Below, piece after piece: positions 10,197-23,000 of a stretch of DNA of 64,000 nucleotides; position 1 is the first letter of the stretch, and each line of letters starts with the position of its first letter. A model generated the notes under the pieces. The model was given only the letters and a program-made list of their open reading frames with translations. It did no database searches and was not told the DNA's origin. Source of the DNA: Larix kaempferi (taxonomy: Eukaryota > Streptophyta > Pinopsida > Pinales > Pinaceae). The stretch spans positions 984,501 through 1,048,500 of the forward strand of contig BSBM01001664.1 in NCBI GenBank assembly GCA_027924585.1. Direction: 5' to 3'. The translations under genes were made by a program, and so were the position numbers.

Positions 10197-10690
10197 TCAG
10201 AACGTGGAAGTCATGGGTGTGTTGGAGTATACCCCAGGTCCGACCGAGGAAACCAACGATGTAGGTGCGTGGTGAGCATTTTGCTCAATCACGAGGAGAA
10301 CATTTTCTGGTGCGGCAGGGGCATTAGGATCATAGTACGTAATTTGATCAATCATGACCACATGTCCCTCATGGGGGAACATCATGGTGCGAAAGACGGA
10401 TGAAGTGACAGGCTTCATGGCATACATGTAACTGCGCCCAAGTAAGTGGTTGTAATCAAGCTGGGCATTGATGACCTCTATGTCGATAAGGATTGTTTTG
10501 CCAGCTAACTGGACTAGGACATTGGCCAAGAGGTCGTATGGTTGAGCTGAGCGGCCATTGTAAGCTCGTAATGCAGTGGTGGATGTCTATAGTGTAGGAG
10601 ATCCGAGCTTCTGTCGGACGAATGTCAACATAACACAGGTGGAGGCACCTTCATCGATGATGCATCAATGAATCACAAGGTTCCGAATGG
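10197..10690 (-). pseudogene. Aspartic protease region of element A
   Basis: The active-site motif DEGAS, followed by TCVM, is readable near 10660-10640. The chain continues in an open frame (10529-10197) with LDYNHLLGRSYMYAM, matching the usual ILG(R)xW-type helix region near the protease C-terminus. It would cut the polyprotein. Stops lie between the active site and the open frame, and there is a frameshift to gag. Confidence 0.65.
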
Positions 10691-13171
10691 ATACATAAAC
10701 CTGAAATGCTAATGTGGAAGGAAAACATGGTTCGGCTTGGTCCAGATCGAATGCCATCATTCGTGAGTCAGAAGGGTCTATCACGCCAATGGAGGCTAAC
10801 AATGTTTTTCGTTGTGTAGGACAGTTTTTTAAAACTTCAAGTGCAGACATAACAACGGGGGACTGGGATAAGTCATCCATAATATTATAATTCATAGCGG
10901 CACGAGCGTTAGGATTAGTATTGATTCGACGTAGTGGGAAATGAGGGGCTTTGGGGCCCCCGTCTAATGGTGTGGTAGGTATGCATAATGGATGATCAAT
11001 GGGAATAGTGTTGGGGGATTTATCAGTGCAAATGGCTTCATAGGTGGAGCCATATTGGTTTCGACACATTTGGAGGTTGACATTGGCCGACGGCATCATT
11101 AACAGGTGGTGAGTACCTGATTCCATGGGATGATGAGCAGTTGTAGCATAAGTGATTTGCTGTTATGGTGTTGTGGTTCCTTGAGGGGGATCTAACAGTT
11201 GAGTGTTCACCACTCCTTGTGTGGGTAAAGGATTTTGCAGCACCATGGGTTGTGTTTGAGGAGGTGGCACTGGCTGTGCCACGTGCCCCTGCTGTTGGGC
11301 ATCATCGATCCAAAGTTGGCGCGCTCGCTCCAAATGCGGGCAAGTGTGTGTATAATGGTCCTATACCCTGCATATGGAACATGGGTGGTTTGTCCATAAG
11401 TTGGAGTTCTTACCTTGTTTGGGTGGTCGATCAGGGTTTTGGTTGGCAAGGACAGCGTTGTTATTGTTTGGAGGATTGGGTGGCTGACCGCCTTGGTCCT
11501 AAGGTTGGTTGTTTCCACGGTTGCAACCTCTTTGGCGGTTTTGTTGGCTTTGCTGATTGCGTTGGGTATTTTGGTTTTGCTGCGGGTTTTGTTTTGCATA
11601 CACTTGCCCTTGGGCAATAGGGGTATTCTGAGGTTGTGCAGGTGTTGGAGCAGGCTGCAGTGGGTAATAAGTGAGAGGGGTTTGAGGTGGGCCAGGTGCT
11701 GGCGCGGATTTTGGTTGTTGATAAGTCTGAGTGACTGGAGTTGGGTTGTTGCAGGCACTGCCTGTGGTGGGTAATAAGCCGATGGTGCTTGCGAGTGGAC
11801 AGGAGCATGTGCGGCCTGCAGATGGTAATATGTAGGAGGTGCAACTGGAGGGGTATAGGCGATAGGTACATGACTGTAACACTGTGGTGAACATGAGGGT
11901 CCATGGATCTGGTGGGCATGTGCCATAGGAGCATACGAAGGCATAGCTCTGGAGTGAGATGTAGCCCGCGACAGTTCAGGGCCATTAGTGTTGCGCATAA
12001 TGGTAAAGGATTGGTTGTGTGAAGCAACATGTCCAATGATGCCATCTGCGACGTGGGATGCCCCCGGTGCATCATTCTGGGTGGAATCACCGTAGGGAGT
12101 GTCAGGTAAAATGGTTTAAAAGTAGCCAAACTGGGCATAGATCATATCAAACTGCTGGGCTTTCAGAATGGCTTCTTCTTAATACTAGGTTCGTCCAGAT
12201 GCCACATGCTTGGCAATGGATGGAAGGAGATATTTCAGAAACCAATCTAGGAAGATATGGTTGTCTAACTTGATCTTGAATAAGCTTCGATGTTTACGCC
12301 ACTCATGAATGTGATCAGTGATGTGGGTGGTCGTGTTTTGTCTGCAAGCCAGTAGGATCTCGACTCCCGCGTCGTAACGGATGGGTAACTGAAAGAACTG
12401 CAGAAAGGTCGAGGCGAGGGATGTAAATTTGGAGTGTGTCCCATGAGGTTGTTCGATGTACCACTTAGCTGCAGAGCCAGTAAGGGTAAGTTGCAACAGG
12501 CGTAGGCAGATGGAGTCATCCACTATGGAGTTGGAGGAACACCATAAATGGAAAGACATGATGTGATTTTGGGGGTCCTCACTTTCCTTTCCCTCAAACT
12601 TAGGGATGTATGATGGGATTTTGGTAGGCATATGAGGCCAAGTGTGGTCATGTCGGATGGGGTCGTTTTTCAATCTGGCCAGGTCAGGAAGATTGATACT
12701 AACCATGAATGGAAAACTGGCAGAAGGATGTCACATGATCGTTGGGGCATATGTGTAGGTGGTAGCAATGGTGTTCGGGCTGCTGCCCCCAAAGTGTGGA
12801 GCAGGAATATGAGCCATGATGGGGATGTTGGTGCCTCCAAACATAGGTGTGGGGATCGTGTGGGAGGGTCATGCGCTTCTAAGTGTACCATGAGTCACTA
12901 ACGGGATGGTGGTGGGTCTAGTGGCCATTGGGATTGGAGTGGTGATAGGGATGGTAGGTGTGGGTCCTACCGAGGGCATACCCAGGATAGGTGCTATCAT
13001 GGTGACTATCATGGTGGATGGGATGGTGGTGGACCCTCCACCAACAAGCCCTCCAAAGAATGGGTTGGGATTCATGCAAGCCATGGGGCTAAATGGAGCT
13101 GTGTATATAGGGTTTTTATATTCTGCCTTAGAGTTAGATGTGAAATGGGGGGCTTCGGAGTCAGGTGACAA
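10691..13171 (-). pseudogene. gag of element A
   Basis: The N-terminal Ser/Pro-rich part is at 13171-12869. The capsid-like Retrotrans_gag region is at 12706-12185, with IPKFEGK, FHLWCSS, AAKWYIEQP and FFQLPIRYDAGVE. A Pro/Gln/Tyr-rich tail follows (12138-11207, more than one frame), with one zinc knuckle, CSIC...HTC, near 11.36 kb that is interrupted by a stop. The gag of element C (43190-44197) aligns with it well. Gag would form the particle that houses the RNA. This copy is broken by stops and frameshifts. Confidence 0.8.
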
Positions 13172-14600
13172 GGCTCTACATCTATGATGGGTGGTGTCAA
13201 GTGACGAGGCTCTATGCCTGTGACGAGTGGTTTCAAGTGAACTGTGCTGCGGGGGCTTGCCCCAGAAGCGCCGAGAACGTCTTGGGGACTCAATGGTGAC
13301 AGATGGATAGTAAAATGGGTGGGTTGTGGCAAGTGAAAAAGCTCAAAAATCCTAAAGCAAACATGCATGTAGAAAAAGAGTGCAAAAAATATGGCACTTA
13401 GGCCAACAACAAGCTCGAAATGCTCACTGTAACAGTTGTGCTATGGTAAGTGGAGAAACAAGAAAAGACGGTCAAAATACCAATAAGCAAACGGCTTCTA
13501 ATAAAGAAAAAATGGTGTACTCGCTAGACCAGGGGGAGGTAAGAGAGCATGCAAACACCTAACTAAAAGGTATGTTAGCTCAAACCAAACGTATCCTCTG
13601 CAAGGTGATGAAATCCAAGTCAGACAATACAAAAAGCAGAACCAAATGGATAAGGATGTCCCCCTACCAAGAGGGACATCGGGTAAAAGAATCCTAGAAG
13701 AATGGCTACTAAGATACCCCGTTCATGACACATTCATAAAGGTAAATCCGCAGCTCTAGTTCTATCGTCATCGTACTCCCAACAGGGTAGCACAACGAGA
13801 ACAACGAGTAGGTAGCCTTCGGTTACTAAATGGATTGCGGTATTCAATTCAGGCCTCCGGAACCAGTCTTGGTACTTTCCCTCATAGGGGAGAGGCCTTT
13901 CCAACAAATTGTTCTTTACCGTGCCAAAAAATACTAGGGTATTTTGGTACCCTAATCGACAACAACTATGTCTCAAGTGAAAATGACCGAGGGGTGTTAT
14001 TTGGATGCCTACCCCCCCCTGTCCTACCTAACTACAATGTTCTTTTGTGTTCCCCAAGTGGAGTTAGAAGGTTGGTTGAGTTAAGTAAATTTTATGGCTC
14101 ACTTGAATTAAGGTGACAGAGTGTGTGTAAGTGAGATGGTGTACCAACAAAATGCCATGCTTGGGAAACTATCTAACAAATGTAAATGCTGAAATTTTAC
14201 TGTAAATGCTGAAATTTAACTTTAAATGCTGAAATTTTCTTTTCAATGGAAATGCTAAAAAATTTTAAAGTGGTGCACTAAAGAAAATAACATAAAAACT
14301 TAATGAGTAACTTGGGTTGTAGGAAAAACAGGGGGTTGTTAAGGTGCAGAAAAATTTGGGCAAAAATGGGTAAAAAACTCAGAAAATCGATCGCTGGTTT
14401 CTGGCCAAAACTGGTGATCTAGGGCTCGGCTGTCTTGATGAAACTTGTGGTCTAGGCCTCGGGTTTTGTGTCAGATTATGCGGTTTGATTCGTGGCTAAG
14501 GGGTTGAACGCTGCAAACTGGATTGCGGGTTCATCGCTAGGATTTGCGATCTGGTCTGTAGATATCGGGATTGGTCCTACAGCAGGGGGCCTTAGGGGGC
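13172..14600 (-). other. Leader (5' untranslated region) of element A
   Basis: It is non-coding. It matches the leader of element C, including an inverted match of 13735-13960 to about 42425-42620. At its far end it has GC-rich words (CGCAA, GCGATGAACCCGC) like the 33-bp array in C. It ends against H gag sequence with no LTR. Confidence 0.65.
14181..14240. repeat. Three-copy 20-bp tandem repeat
   Basis: Units are TGTAAATGCTGAAATTTTAC and close variants at 14181, 14201 and 14221, inside the leader of A. Confidence 0.85.
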
Positions 14601-14639
14601 CGCAACTGTAGTTTCTTCCGTTGTTGATTGCTTCATAGA

Positions 14640-15390
14640 AAGTGCATGCACTTGTTTCATTAAGGCCTCCATCGCGGATGAGTCAGCCGAACCAACAATG
14701 GCATTAGCATGAGGTCCAGGTTTGGGCTTACCAAGATCTATATTAGATCGTGGTGCATCAGGTATGATCTCTCATAAATAATCCTAGATTGGGCATAAAC
14801 TAAGTCAATTTGTTGGGTTCTCAGGATTGCTTCCTCTTTAGATGTTACCCCAGAAGTTGAAACATATCTAGAGACTTAAGGGAGCAGTGATTTCAAATAC
14901 CACTCCAAAACAAAATCTGGGGGAATCTTATCCTTGATGAGCCTCTTCCGTCTTCGCCACTCTTGAATGTGATCAGAAAGGTGAGAGGATTTATTATGTC
15001 TAAATGTAGACAGAAGGTATGTTCCGGCATCATATCGAATGGGAAGCTGGAAGTGGTTCAAAAAGACTGTCTCTAAATCCCAAAATTTATCGTATGCTGC
15101 AAACGGCAATTCGATGTACCATTTAGTTGCTACACTTGTTAAGGTTCTCTGAAAAAGCCTCAATCGAATTGAGTCATCGTTCAAATATTTCTAGGACCAC
15201 CAAAGATGAAAAGTTATTACATGATCTCCAAGATCTTCACTAGTCTTACCTTCGAACTTTGGAATGTCCGAAGGAAGCTTAGTTGGGACCAGAGGCCAAG
15301 TAGGTTATGACGTGCCGTATCATTCATGAGTTTCGAAAGGTTTGAAAAGTTCAAAGTTTCCAGAAACGACAAGCAAGGTCGTGTCGATGG
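14640..15390 (-). pseudogene. gag of element H, C-terminal part (after the B insertion)
   Basis: Minus-strand coding resumes right after the CATAT duplication, in the same frame as the part at 25242-26200. It then shifts frame into VPTKLPSDIPKFEGK. The capsid region 15184-14876 has KWYIELPF, HFQLPIRYDAG and HIQEWRRRK. It continues to an Ala/Met-rich stretch near 14.65 kb. It is related to, but clearly different from, the gag of elements A and C. Stops and frameshifts make it non-functional. Confidence 0.8.
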
Positions 15391-15395
15391 CATAT
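15391..15395. repeat. Target-site duplication of element B, low side (CATAT)
   Basis: CATAT here and CATAT at 25242-25246 flank element B exactly. This proves insertion of B as a unit into H gag. Confidence 0.9.
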
Positions 15396-15990
15396 TGTAA
15401 CAACCTTAGATTCATAAAACCACTAGGTAACAAAAGATAACAAACATGCAAAGAGGATCTGACAAAAACAATGGATCTAACATATAATAACATATTTACA
15501 ACATGCATATCAAAGTGGAACCATTCATCAATATAACATAAATATTCTATGGATATTTAAGGAACCATACCTGGTTAGATGACCTAGCAGCTACCATTAC
15601 CTTGACAGCTCCAATGCCCATAACTGAAGGTGGGGGGATGACTCTCCACCCAACCAACCCCCAGCCAATGGTTGAGGGCCCCTAGCCCCCAAAAATTAAC
15701 CCTATGCCAAAGATTTCTTGCTTTCCTCTTTCTTGGCTCCTCCAAAGCTCTCCTTCCAAAATTCCAAAAGACCAAAAGATCCCCCACTCTTCTTCATGTC
15801 CTCCTTTTATCTCCCCCTTCTCCCCTTTTTCTTAATTTCTTTTAATGCAATTTGTTTTTCATCATTTTTCTTTCATATTCTCCATTATATTATTTACCTC
15901 TTTTATTTATTATTTTACATTTCATTACATATATTCCCTATTTATCATTTCACCCCTTTTATTTCATTATTTTACATGAGTGTTTTTACA
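15396..15990 (-). repeat. 3' LTR of element B (595 bp)
   Basis: On the minus strand it runs from TGTAAAAACACTC to AAGGTTGTTACA. It matches 24647-25241 over the full length. The start differs from the 5' LTR (TGTAACAACC), a later mutation. Confidence 0.9.
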
Positions 15991-16006
15991 TACTTCCCCC
16001 CTTCAG
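15991..16006 (-). other. Polypurine tract of element B
   Basis: The minus-strand sequence GAAGGGGGGAAGTA ends directly at the LTR start. Confidence 0.8.
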
Positions 16007-17662
16007 GAAACTTCGTCCCGAAGTTATAATATTCAAGCAATAAAAAAACAATACTTATTCAATCAATCAATCAAGTAAATACTAGAATATATAGGTAGCT
16101 AGTACTATTGTGAAGTTAAGATATTTATCTGTGTGACCACCACATAGAAGTCTTCAAACCACACTAATACAATCAAACTCCCTAAGTTACAACATGATCT
16201 TAAGTAATTCCCTATGAGTCTAGTCTGCAACCATAACAACAATTATGCATCATACATACAGAAGCATTAGATAATTAATAAATAATTAATAATTGTGTAT
16301 TTGTTTACTTCCTCTTTTCTTACTCACCCTCTCCCTGAGAATCATACCATCCGCCACCTCCATAAACCTCCCCTTCAACTCCGGATGGTCTCGCTCGCCA
16401 TGGCACAGGCCCTCTACTTTAACCTATCTGTGGATCATATAGTAGGCATCAGAATTTCCCCAAGAAGTTACCGCAGCATTTCCACCTTCCCAACTTCTGG
16501 TAATAAAAAGGCCTCATCGGATTCTAACCGGAATCTGGGCCTCATCGGTACTAGCCGGGATCTGGTTCCCGATACCCCGATCCTGATATACCCCAATCCT
16601 GATATCAAGATCATTATACCCCAGGCATCTCAGAAGGCTAGCCTAAACATCCTCCACGGAACCCTCAATGCACTATCTCCAGGCATCAGAAGTCCTTCTA
16701 TATAAACCTCCTTCCCGGTGAGTATGTCTCCAACCATGGACTCTGGTCACATCAGAAGTTCTCTGGGAAGTATCAATGGCATTTCCACCTTCCCAACTTT
16801 TGGTACAAAATTCAAGCGATGCTGGCATAGAGCTAATTGTTGGTCTTGTCCCCCATCCCATAATATATTTATAGTATCCATTCTCATTCGTGGTTATGGG
16901 CTCCCACGAAATCATAGAATACTTAGCCTCATCAGGCTATTTGAGTGGATCACCTGGAACAACTGGCACTTGCCATAATGAATAATCATTAGTAACCATT
17001 TCTCAATATAATAATACATCATGGATCAACCTTGAATTATGTGCTAACAAGAATGTCTAGCCACCAGTTCATATTGCATTACATTGCATCATAAGCCATT
17101 GTCACGATAAGTCATGCCAAGTTTAACTTATAATGCATTTAGGTGCTTTGTGCTACCATTATAACATAATTGGTCATGATACTTTCATAATTTCAATAAG
17201 ATACCATATTTCAACATTGGTACTATCAACATGGAGTAATGACCCACATAATCCATCATCATATCAAATATGCATTCTAACAACCCACATTATCCATCAT
17301 CATATCAAATATGTATTCTATGGGGAGCAATAAGGGTTAGCATGAAACGATAACATGTCATACCAAATATCTGATATAATATCGTATTCTTCACTAACAC
17401 AAAACATAGTTGTAAAATAACAAACTTAATCACAGCATGCTTTCATACCATTTATGCACCAAATGTCATTTATCTCTAGATGCAATGATAAGCTATAATA
17501 TCACTTTATGTTCTACACGTCATCTATCTTGTATAGCACCATAACGTCATGAAATAACATCAAGAAGTGTCACATGCACAACCCATGGCTATAAGTTTCA
17601 TGGATAGAATTAACAATCATCAAATTTCACATGAATAATACATGAACATGAATCACATGTCT
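16007..17662 (-). other. Internal region of B, non-coding
   Basis: No recognisable gene. An open frame at 16295-16705 (plus) reads through a sequence with internal repeats: CCACCTTCCCAACTT occurs near 16.48 and 16.78 kb. I do not regard it as a gene. The end of this stretch is the copy of window positions 1-110. Confidence 0.5.
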
Positions 17663-18506
17663 ATAAGTGTAGCTAGGGTTTTCACCCTAGCTTGTGCAAA
17701 TGAGCACCTACTAAGGAAAATGGACTCCTTAGTAGCAGTTCAAAAAACAGTAAAATAAATGACAGAAGTAAAAACTAAATCTAAACATGTTCATGTGCAT
17801 TCATAAATTAAACTTCCAGTGAAAAACAGTAAACAGTAAAAGATTCATATATTCTCCATGTCAAACAAATATACAAGAGTTTGATAGCTTTTTATTCAAT
17901 AAAAATGGAGTTATACATGAAAGGTTACCTCAATGGTGAGGTTGATGGACCTTGTGCAGTCGTAGGGACGAGGTGCTCCAATGCTCCAATGCTCTCTTTC
18001 TTCTCCAAGATGCTTCAAGTTTGGGCCAAAGGTTCACTCTAAATGGGGAACTCAAGCTCAAATGTTTGGGCTAGGATTATGGATTGATTTTGGCAACATG
18101 AGGATAGGATAGATTGTGAATGTGAAATGGGGAGCGTCCACCTTCTTTTTATAGATTTTAGGTGGAGGGGGTATTGGCCCATGGGTTTGGGAAACCAATG
18201 GTATTGGTAAATGGTCAAGGGTTTCTTTTCCTCTTTTTCCCTCTTTTTTCCTTTTTTTGAATTGATTTTTGAATTTTATTCCCTTTTATTTGATTTTTTT
18301 GGAATTTTGGGCCCTTTTGGAGGGTTTTTGGCATTTTTTGAGGAAATTTAATTATTTTGAGGAGAAAAAGATTGATTTTGGCCTTTTTGGTGACCATTTG
18401 AAGGTTTTTTGAGGTTTTGAAGGCTAAAATGGTAGGAAAAGTGGACAAATGGGTCATGTGGCTAGGGAGATGAGTTAGTGAGCATTTTTCGGGTGTTAAC
18501 AATAAG
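17663..18506 (-). mobile_element. Solo LTR of family A with ATAAG target duplications
   Basis: The LTR proper is 17668-18501 (834 bp), with minus-strand ends TGTTAACACCC and CCTAGCTACA. ATAAG precedes it at 17663-17667 and follows at 18502-18506. There is no primer site or polypurine tract beside it, so it is a product of LTR-LTR recombination. It lies inside element B in the same orientation. Confidence 0.9.
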
Positions 18507-19591
18507 GCATCAGTCTAAGGAACAACATGCAATAACACCATATCATGTTCCCCATAACTTACATTTCAAGATGACATACATAAAACTATAAATTACCAAT
18601 TGAGTATCATCATTCAGCGTATCATGTACCTCATGTCCTATACATCTAGAAACCTTAATAACTGAGTATCAACATGAAATATGCATCATGGAAACTGAGT
18701 AATAGCATGCACAACTGAGTATCAGCATGAAATATGCAACATATGTCCTCTAACTTTAGAAACCATAAAAAAACTAGAAATACTAACTCAGTATCAACAT
18801 GAAATAAGTAATACTTTTAATGCAACCCCCCTTTTTTTTCTTTTTTTTTAAGAATAAAACGTAGATTGATGAGGGAGAGAAAGAAGATTTCCAAACCTAG
18901 AATAATCCAAGATACATTGATGGTAATAGTTCATCGGATGTGAATGCTAAACTATGAGAGCTGACGACTGAGATTAGTTTTCCTTGTCAACTCTTTTGTC
19001 CTGAATGATGAATGATTTTCCCCATTGACCTTTTTAAATTAAAATAAGAAGACAAAGGGAGTTTTTCCTAAGCTAGGACTCCAACACTTGGTGGGATAAC
19101 GCATCACAGATTAACATAGTAAGAGAGAATGAAACAACCCACGACAATGAGGATATTGTAATGAAAACATCGAACCCTAGCCACACGCTACTGGAAAATC
19201 ATTGGCAAATAATGTGGATTCCAACCTAGCATTAGAGGACATTACGATGACAGTCTTGTGCAAAGAAAGGAGAAACCCATTCATGGATTTAATTACATGA
19301 TCTCATTGCAGGTTCAGATACATGGCAGTTGCAGCTCAAAGGGGGGAAGTCGTAGAGGGCACCCCACAGGCTCAATGCATAAGAAAGCGTACCACTGCAC
19401 GCAAGAGCAGATACATGATACATATATGTCATGATAGCATATGGAAACTAAGAGATGTAACACATATCTAAGGAAGGACCGTTACAGTCATATAGTAGAT
19501 GTCAGGCTAGACTATGAGCGGCAAAGATGAGAGACCCTGACATGAGGGGACAAGAGAGAAGGAGCCCGATGCCTTTGCTCATCAAGTTGTA
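18507..19591 (-). other. Internal region of B, non-coding
   Basis: I see no gene. There are short dispersed repeats (AACTGAGTATCARCATGAAAT near 18.66, 18.71 and 18.79 kb) and a T-rich run at 18832-18850. Confidence 0.5.
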
Positions 19592-20074
19592 GTGAATGAA
19601 AATATTTCTAGAGACCTTGGTCTTGAGTATTTTCAAAGGCAGACTACTATACACTCTTCAAAGGATGAGCTTGTTCTCCCCTTCAATATTTTTGTTTTCT
19701 TTGGTGTGCTCATGCTTTCTGTATCAATTCTTATGGTTGTATACAAACGCACCACAATACCTGTCTTCAAATCACGTGGGAATGTTCAAGCACACATTTA
19801 TGATTGTGCAGCTAAAACATTTTCAGCAATTCGGACAGTGAGATCCTTTGGTGGATAAGTGAGGCAAATGTTCACATTTTCTGAGCAGGTTCTTTCTTAT
19901 CAGAGAAGTGGAATTAAACTGCCAAGGGCCAACCGCTTGGAATGGATGAAATCTGTTAATGAATCATTAACCAAGTATGTTGTGTGTTTATTGAATGTTT
20001 TATTGCACGACCTATTGCAAATTGCACCTCTAGGAGGTAACATATATGTGAAGGAAGAGAAAGTAAGCATATGA
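19592..20074 (+). pseudogene. Captured fragment of an ABC-transporter (ABCB half-transporter type) gene
   Basis: On the plus strand, opposite to element B, 19592-19858 encodes a membrane-like stretch (FFGVLMLSVSILMVVY) followed by YKRTTIPVF and CAAKTFSAIRTVRSFGG. After one TAA the same frame continues with VRQMFTFSEQVLSYQRSG and KSVNESLTK. This is the pattern of the transmembrane domain and coupling region of plastid/organelle ABCB half-transporters (the group of Arabidopsis ABCB28). No nucleotide-binding domain (Walker A, signature) is present, so it is a partial copy. The ending after SLTK does not look like the family and may be retained intron. I recognise the family from the motifs only; the exact member is uncertain. 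Confidence 0.6.
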
Positions 20075-23000
20075 AAACATTGAACATTGAACAATTGAAT
20101 ATGCCTTGATTAAAATGTTTTCTTTTAATATTCAGTCAAGTGAGTTGAATATGCATAACTTTTGAGGCTAGTCATTTTAAATGGTAACATTTTCACCTTG
20201 AGATAATAGTTAATCGACCTACTGAAGTAATATGTTGTTGGAACAGTTGAATTAGAAGTTGGCAGTAGAAGCTGATGCAAGTGTTATGGATAATTTTAAC
20301 AACTCAGAATTGATGATATAATTTAATGTAGATGACTTCAATCTTGGAAGACAATAAGAAAATATTCCACCTTCCAAGACATTTCTTCATATATGTGCAC
20401 AACGAACTACCTATTATTTCTTTTCCTCTAGAGAAATCACTAAAGAAGTTAGTCGGAGTCTTTTAGATCATTGCTTGCAGTAAAACAAGGTGCAAAGAAT
20501 TGAAGGCAAAGTTGTGTCACTAGAGTCTACCATTGACAAACTCTATACAAAGGAAAGAGAATAAAGTGCTTGTACTCACATCAATCAAACCCTAGAAAAT
20601 TGTGGAAGAATGGTTCACTTTCCCTCACTATTAATTCTCCTCGGAAATCCAATCATAAATACCAAACTTAATGGGACAACTCTCTTGAGAGGTTACCCTT
20701 TGAGGTAAATTGTAACCCTAAATTGTATCCCAACATTTATATGATAGTACCAAATAATTAGGGCATTGACTCTCTTACCAGTTGCTGCAATTGCAAGCCA
20801 GATATATATATAACATCATCTTTTACTTTGGCATTGGCTCTTATGTCTAGAGGCCGCCAATGTAATTTACATACCACATATCTACAACATTCCAAATAGA
20901 AAGGTGGTGGCATCCTATTTAGAGGCCGGTGTTACCACAAACAAACTCTAACATAAATGTATGGGTGCTCAGTTTAGAGGCCATCGTTGCCAATAATCCA
21001 AACATTTATAAACAGTCCCATCGGTATGACGTGGGTGTTTTGCCTAAATACTCTGTGTTATGCAGATATTGTGAACTTTATAAGTTTTTCAAACTTGAGT
21101 AAACGGTTAAAGCCAAGAACCCTATATCTTAGGGTAAGCCCTCCCATATACTCTCATTCAAGCAGAAACTAAAAATACAAAGAAAGTAACTGAAAGACAA
21201 TTATACTTGAGCATGAAACAAAATGGAACCTGGTAATTTCATAAAATCGTTGTCCTCTCCAACCATAATAATGCTGAGTGCAAGGTCTATAAAAGAAATA
21301 GACCACAATTCATTTGTGTGCTCTTTTACTTCATCTTGACAATATAGAAGATAGAGGACACTTCAGAGAACACATGCAATCCATAATGCTTCCCCGTGAA
21401 TGCATAGCGCCTCTCTCTATAATAATTACCAATTGATGAAATCATGGTGAAAGTCTCCCAGCAATTGGGTAAGCAAAGACCAAGTATAAAAAACTAAAGG
21501 TTGTATAAAAGGAGATGTCGTAGACTGTGTAACATGCATCTTAGTTATCAAAAGCAATGTAAGGCAGACAGATTCATGAAAAACACTAACGTTTCGATTA
21601 CCATTAACCACACGCAAACGCACAGGCCAACGAAAGGATCTTTTCGTTTGAAGGAGAATCACGATGGTTTTTTTTTCAACTTTCATTAATGAAATTCATT
21701 ATCGTACTCCACCATCGCCATAATATTACCATTTTCGCTTGTAGCAAAAAAAGAAACATGTAGGGAGTTACACACAGTCGCTGGCCGTTACACTGGCAAC
21801 ACAGTCTTGGCAGACCACGTAGCATAAAGATGGTTGTTTTTGTCGGAAGGGGGGGGAAGAGGATACCATGCGATTCTTTTCTTCATGAATGAGCTTATTC
21901 CGGATATGAGGCATTTCAACCCACATAAGTGATCATTACAGAATAAGTGAGCGTTACAGAATAATTAATTGTGTAATGAGCGTTATACCACTAAATCTGG
22001 AAAACATATTCATTCTAATAACTGTAACCATTGAGTTGTAACACCGAGTAGTAAGCGACATAAAAAACAATTAAAAAAACTATAACAATATATAAATATA
22101 TATATTAAATGACTACATTCCAAGCGCTCAGCAGAACAAGTGACAAGCTGTGTCCAAAATTGGTTTTAAGCATGACTACTCAAAATAGAGGTAGAGTGTT
22201 ATAACAAGTCGTGCCTAGTTCAAGCATGGAGATATGCTATATTAATTCAACTAACACAATAACCATTGATGATGGGATACACCCTTTCATAGATTTTAGG
22301 CACAAAATGCCAAACTCATGACCATCCAAAGATTAAATTCGCACATAGGAAGAAACACCCGCATGCCAAATAGGGTTAAACAAATAACTAGAAGGAATAT
22401 ATGTCAAAATCTAAGGTCTGCACACTTCTCAAGTGGGCGCGGTGCAACTAAAACTCAAGCTTATTTTCAACTATGTAAAAAATCCTTCAAGAAACTGAAA
22501 TGTCCAGTCTTTAATATGAAAAGAGGTTGATCCTAAGGGAATATTTGTCCCTTTGTAGCAGAAAAGTATCACAACTATATCAGATAAAAGGGGGGTTTGA
22601 CCTCTCAGCTGTAAATAGGTGTAAAGCAAAGTTGATTCTTAAACTCAATCAAAGAAACCATTCTTTTGAGAAACCGTCCCCAACCTTCACATAGAAAATA
22701 TATATAAAACAATATGTGTAAATTCAAACCTTTTTCTATCTCTTGTAATAGGTCATTGTGCAGGCATAAGATATAAAGAAACTGCTATATTTGTTGATTC
22801 AAAAGAATGATTGACCGCATTATATTATCAACTAATTATTATCAAATCAGAGAAGGATAGAATAATAATCATGCATGTACTTTATTAGAATCCTGAGTCT
22901 ACCAGATAAAATGCAGAAAGGCAGAGTGATAAATGAGCCGTAAGGGAGCCGTTACATTGGGATAGAGTTACACATGCATTACATTTATTCCATTGCGTGC

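Larger units (their letters stand above)
111..14600 (-). mobile_element. Element A: Tat-like Ty3/gypsy retrotransposon, 5' LTR missing
   Basis: Read on the minus strand, the order is leader, gag, protease, extra zinc-knuckle module, RT, RNase H, integrase, a second (archaeal-type) RNase H, a long 3' region, a polypurine tract and the 3' LTR. A terminal second RNase H and long extra 3' sequence are known marks of the Tat/Ogre branch of plant Ty3/gypsy elements. The coding part is broken by many stops and frameshifts, so the copy is dead. The leader resembles that of element C (41.8-43.2 kb). It runs into gag sequence of element H near 14.3-14.64 kb without any 5' LTR or primer site. The exact high-coordinate boundary is not resolved. 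Confidence 0.85.

Noticed and set aside
16295-16705. 136-codon plus-strand frame in element B
   Set aside because: It is composed of locally repeated sequence (CCACCTTCCCAACTT words) and has no domain. It is opposite in strand to B.
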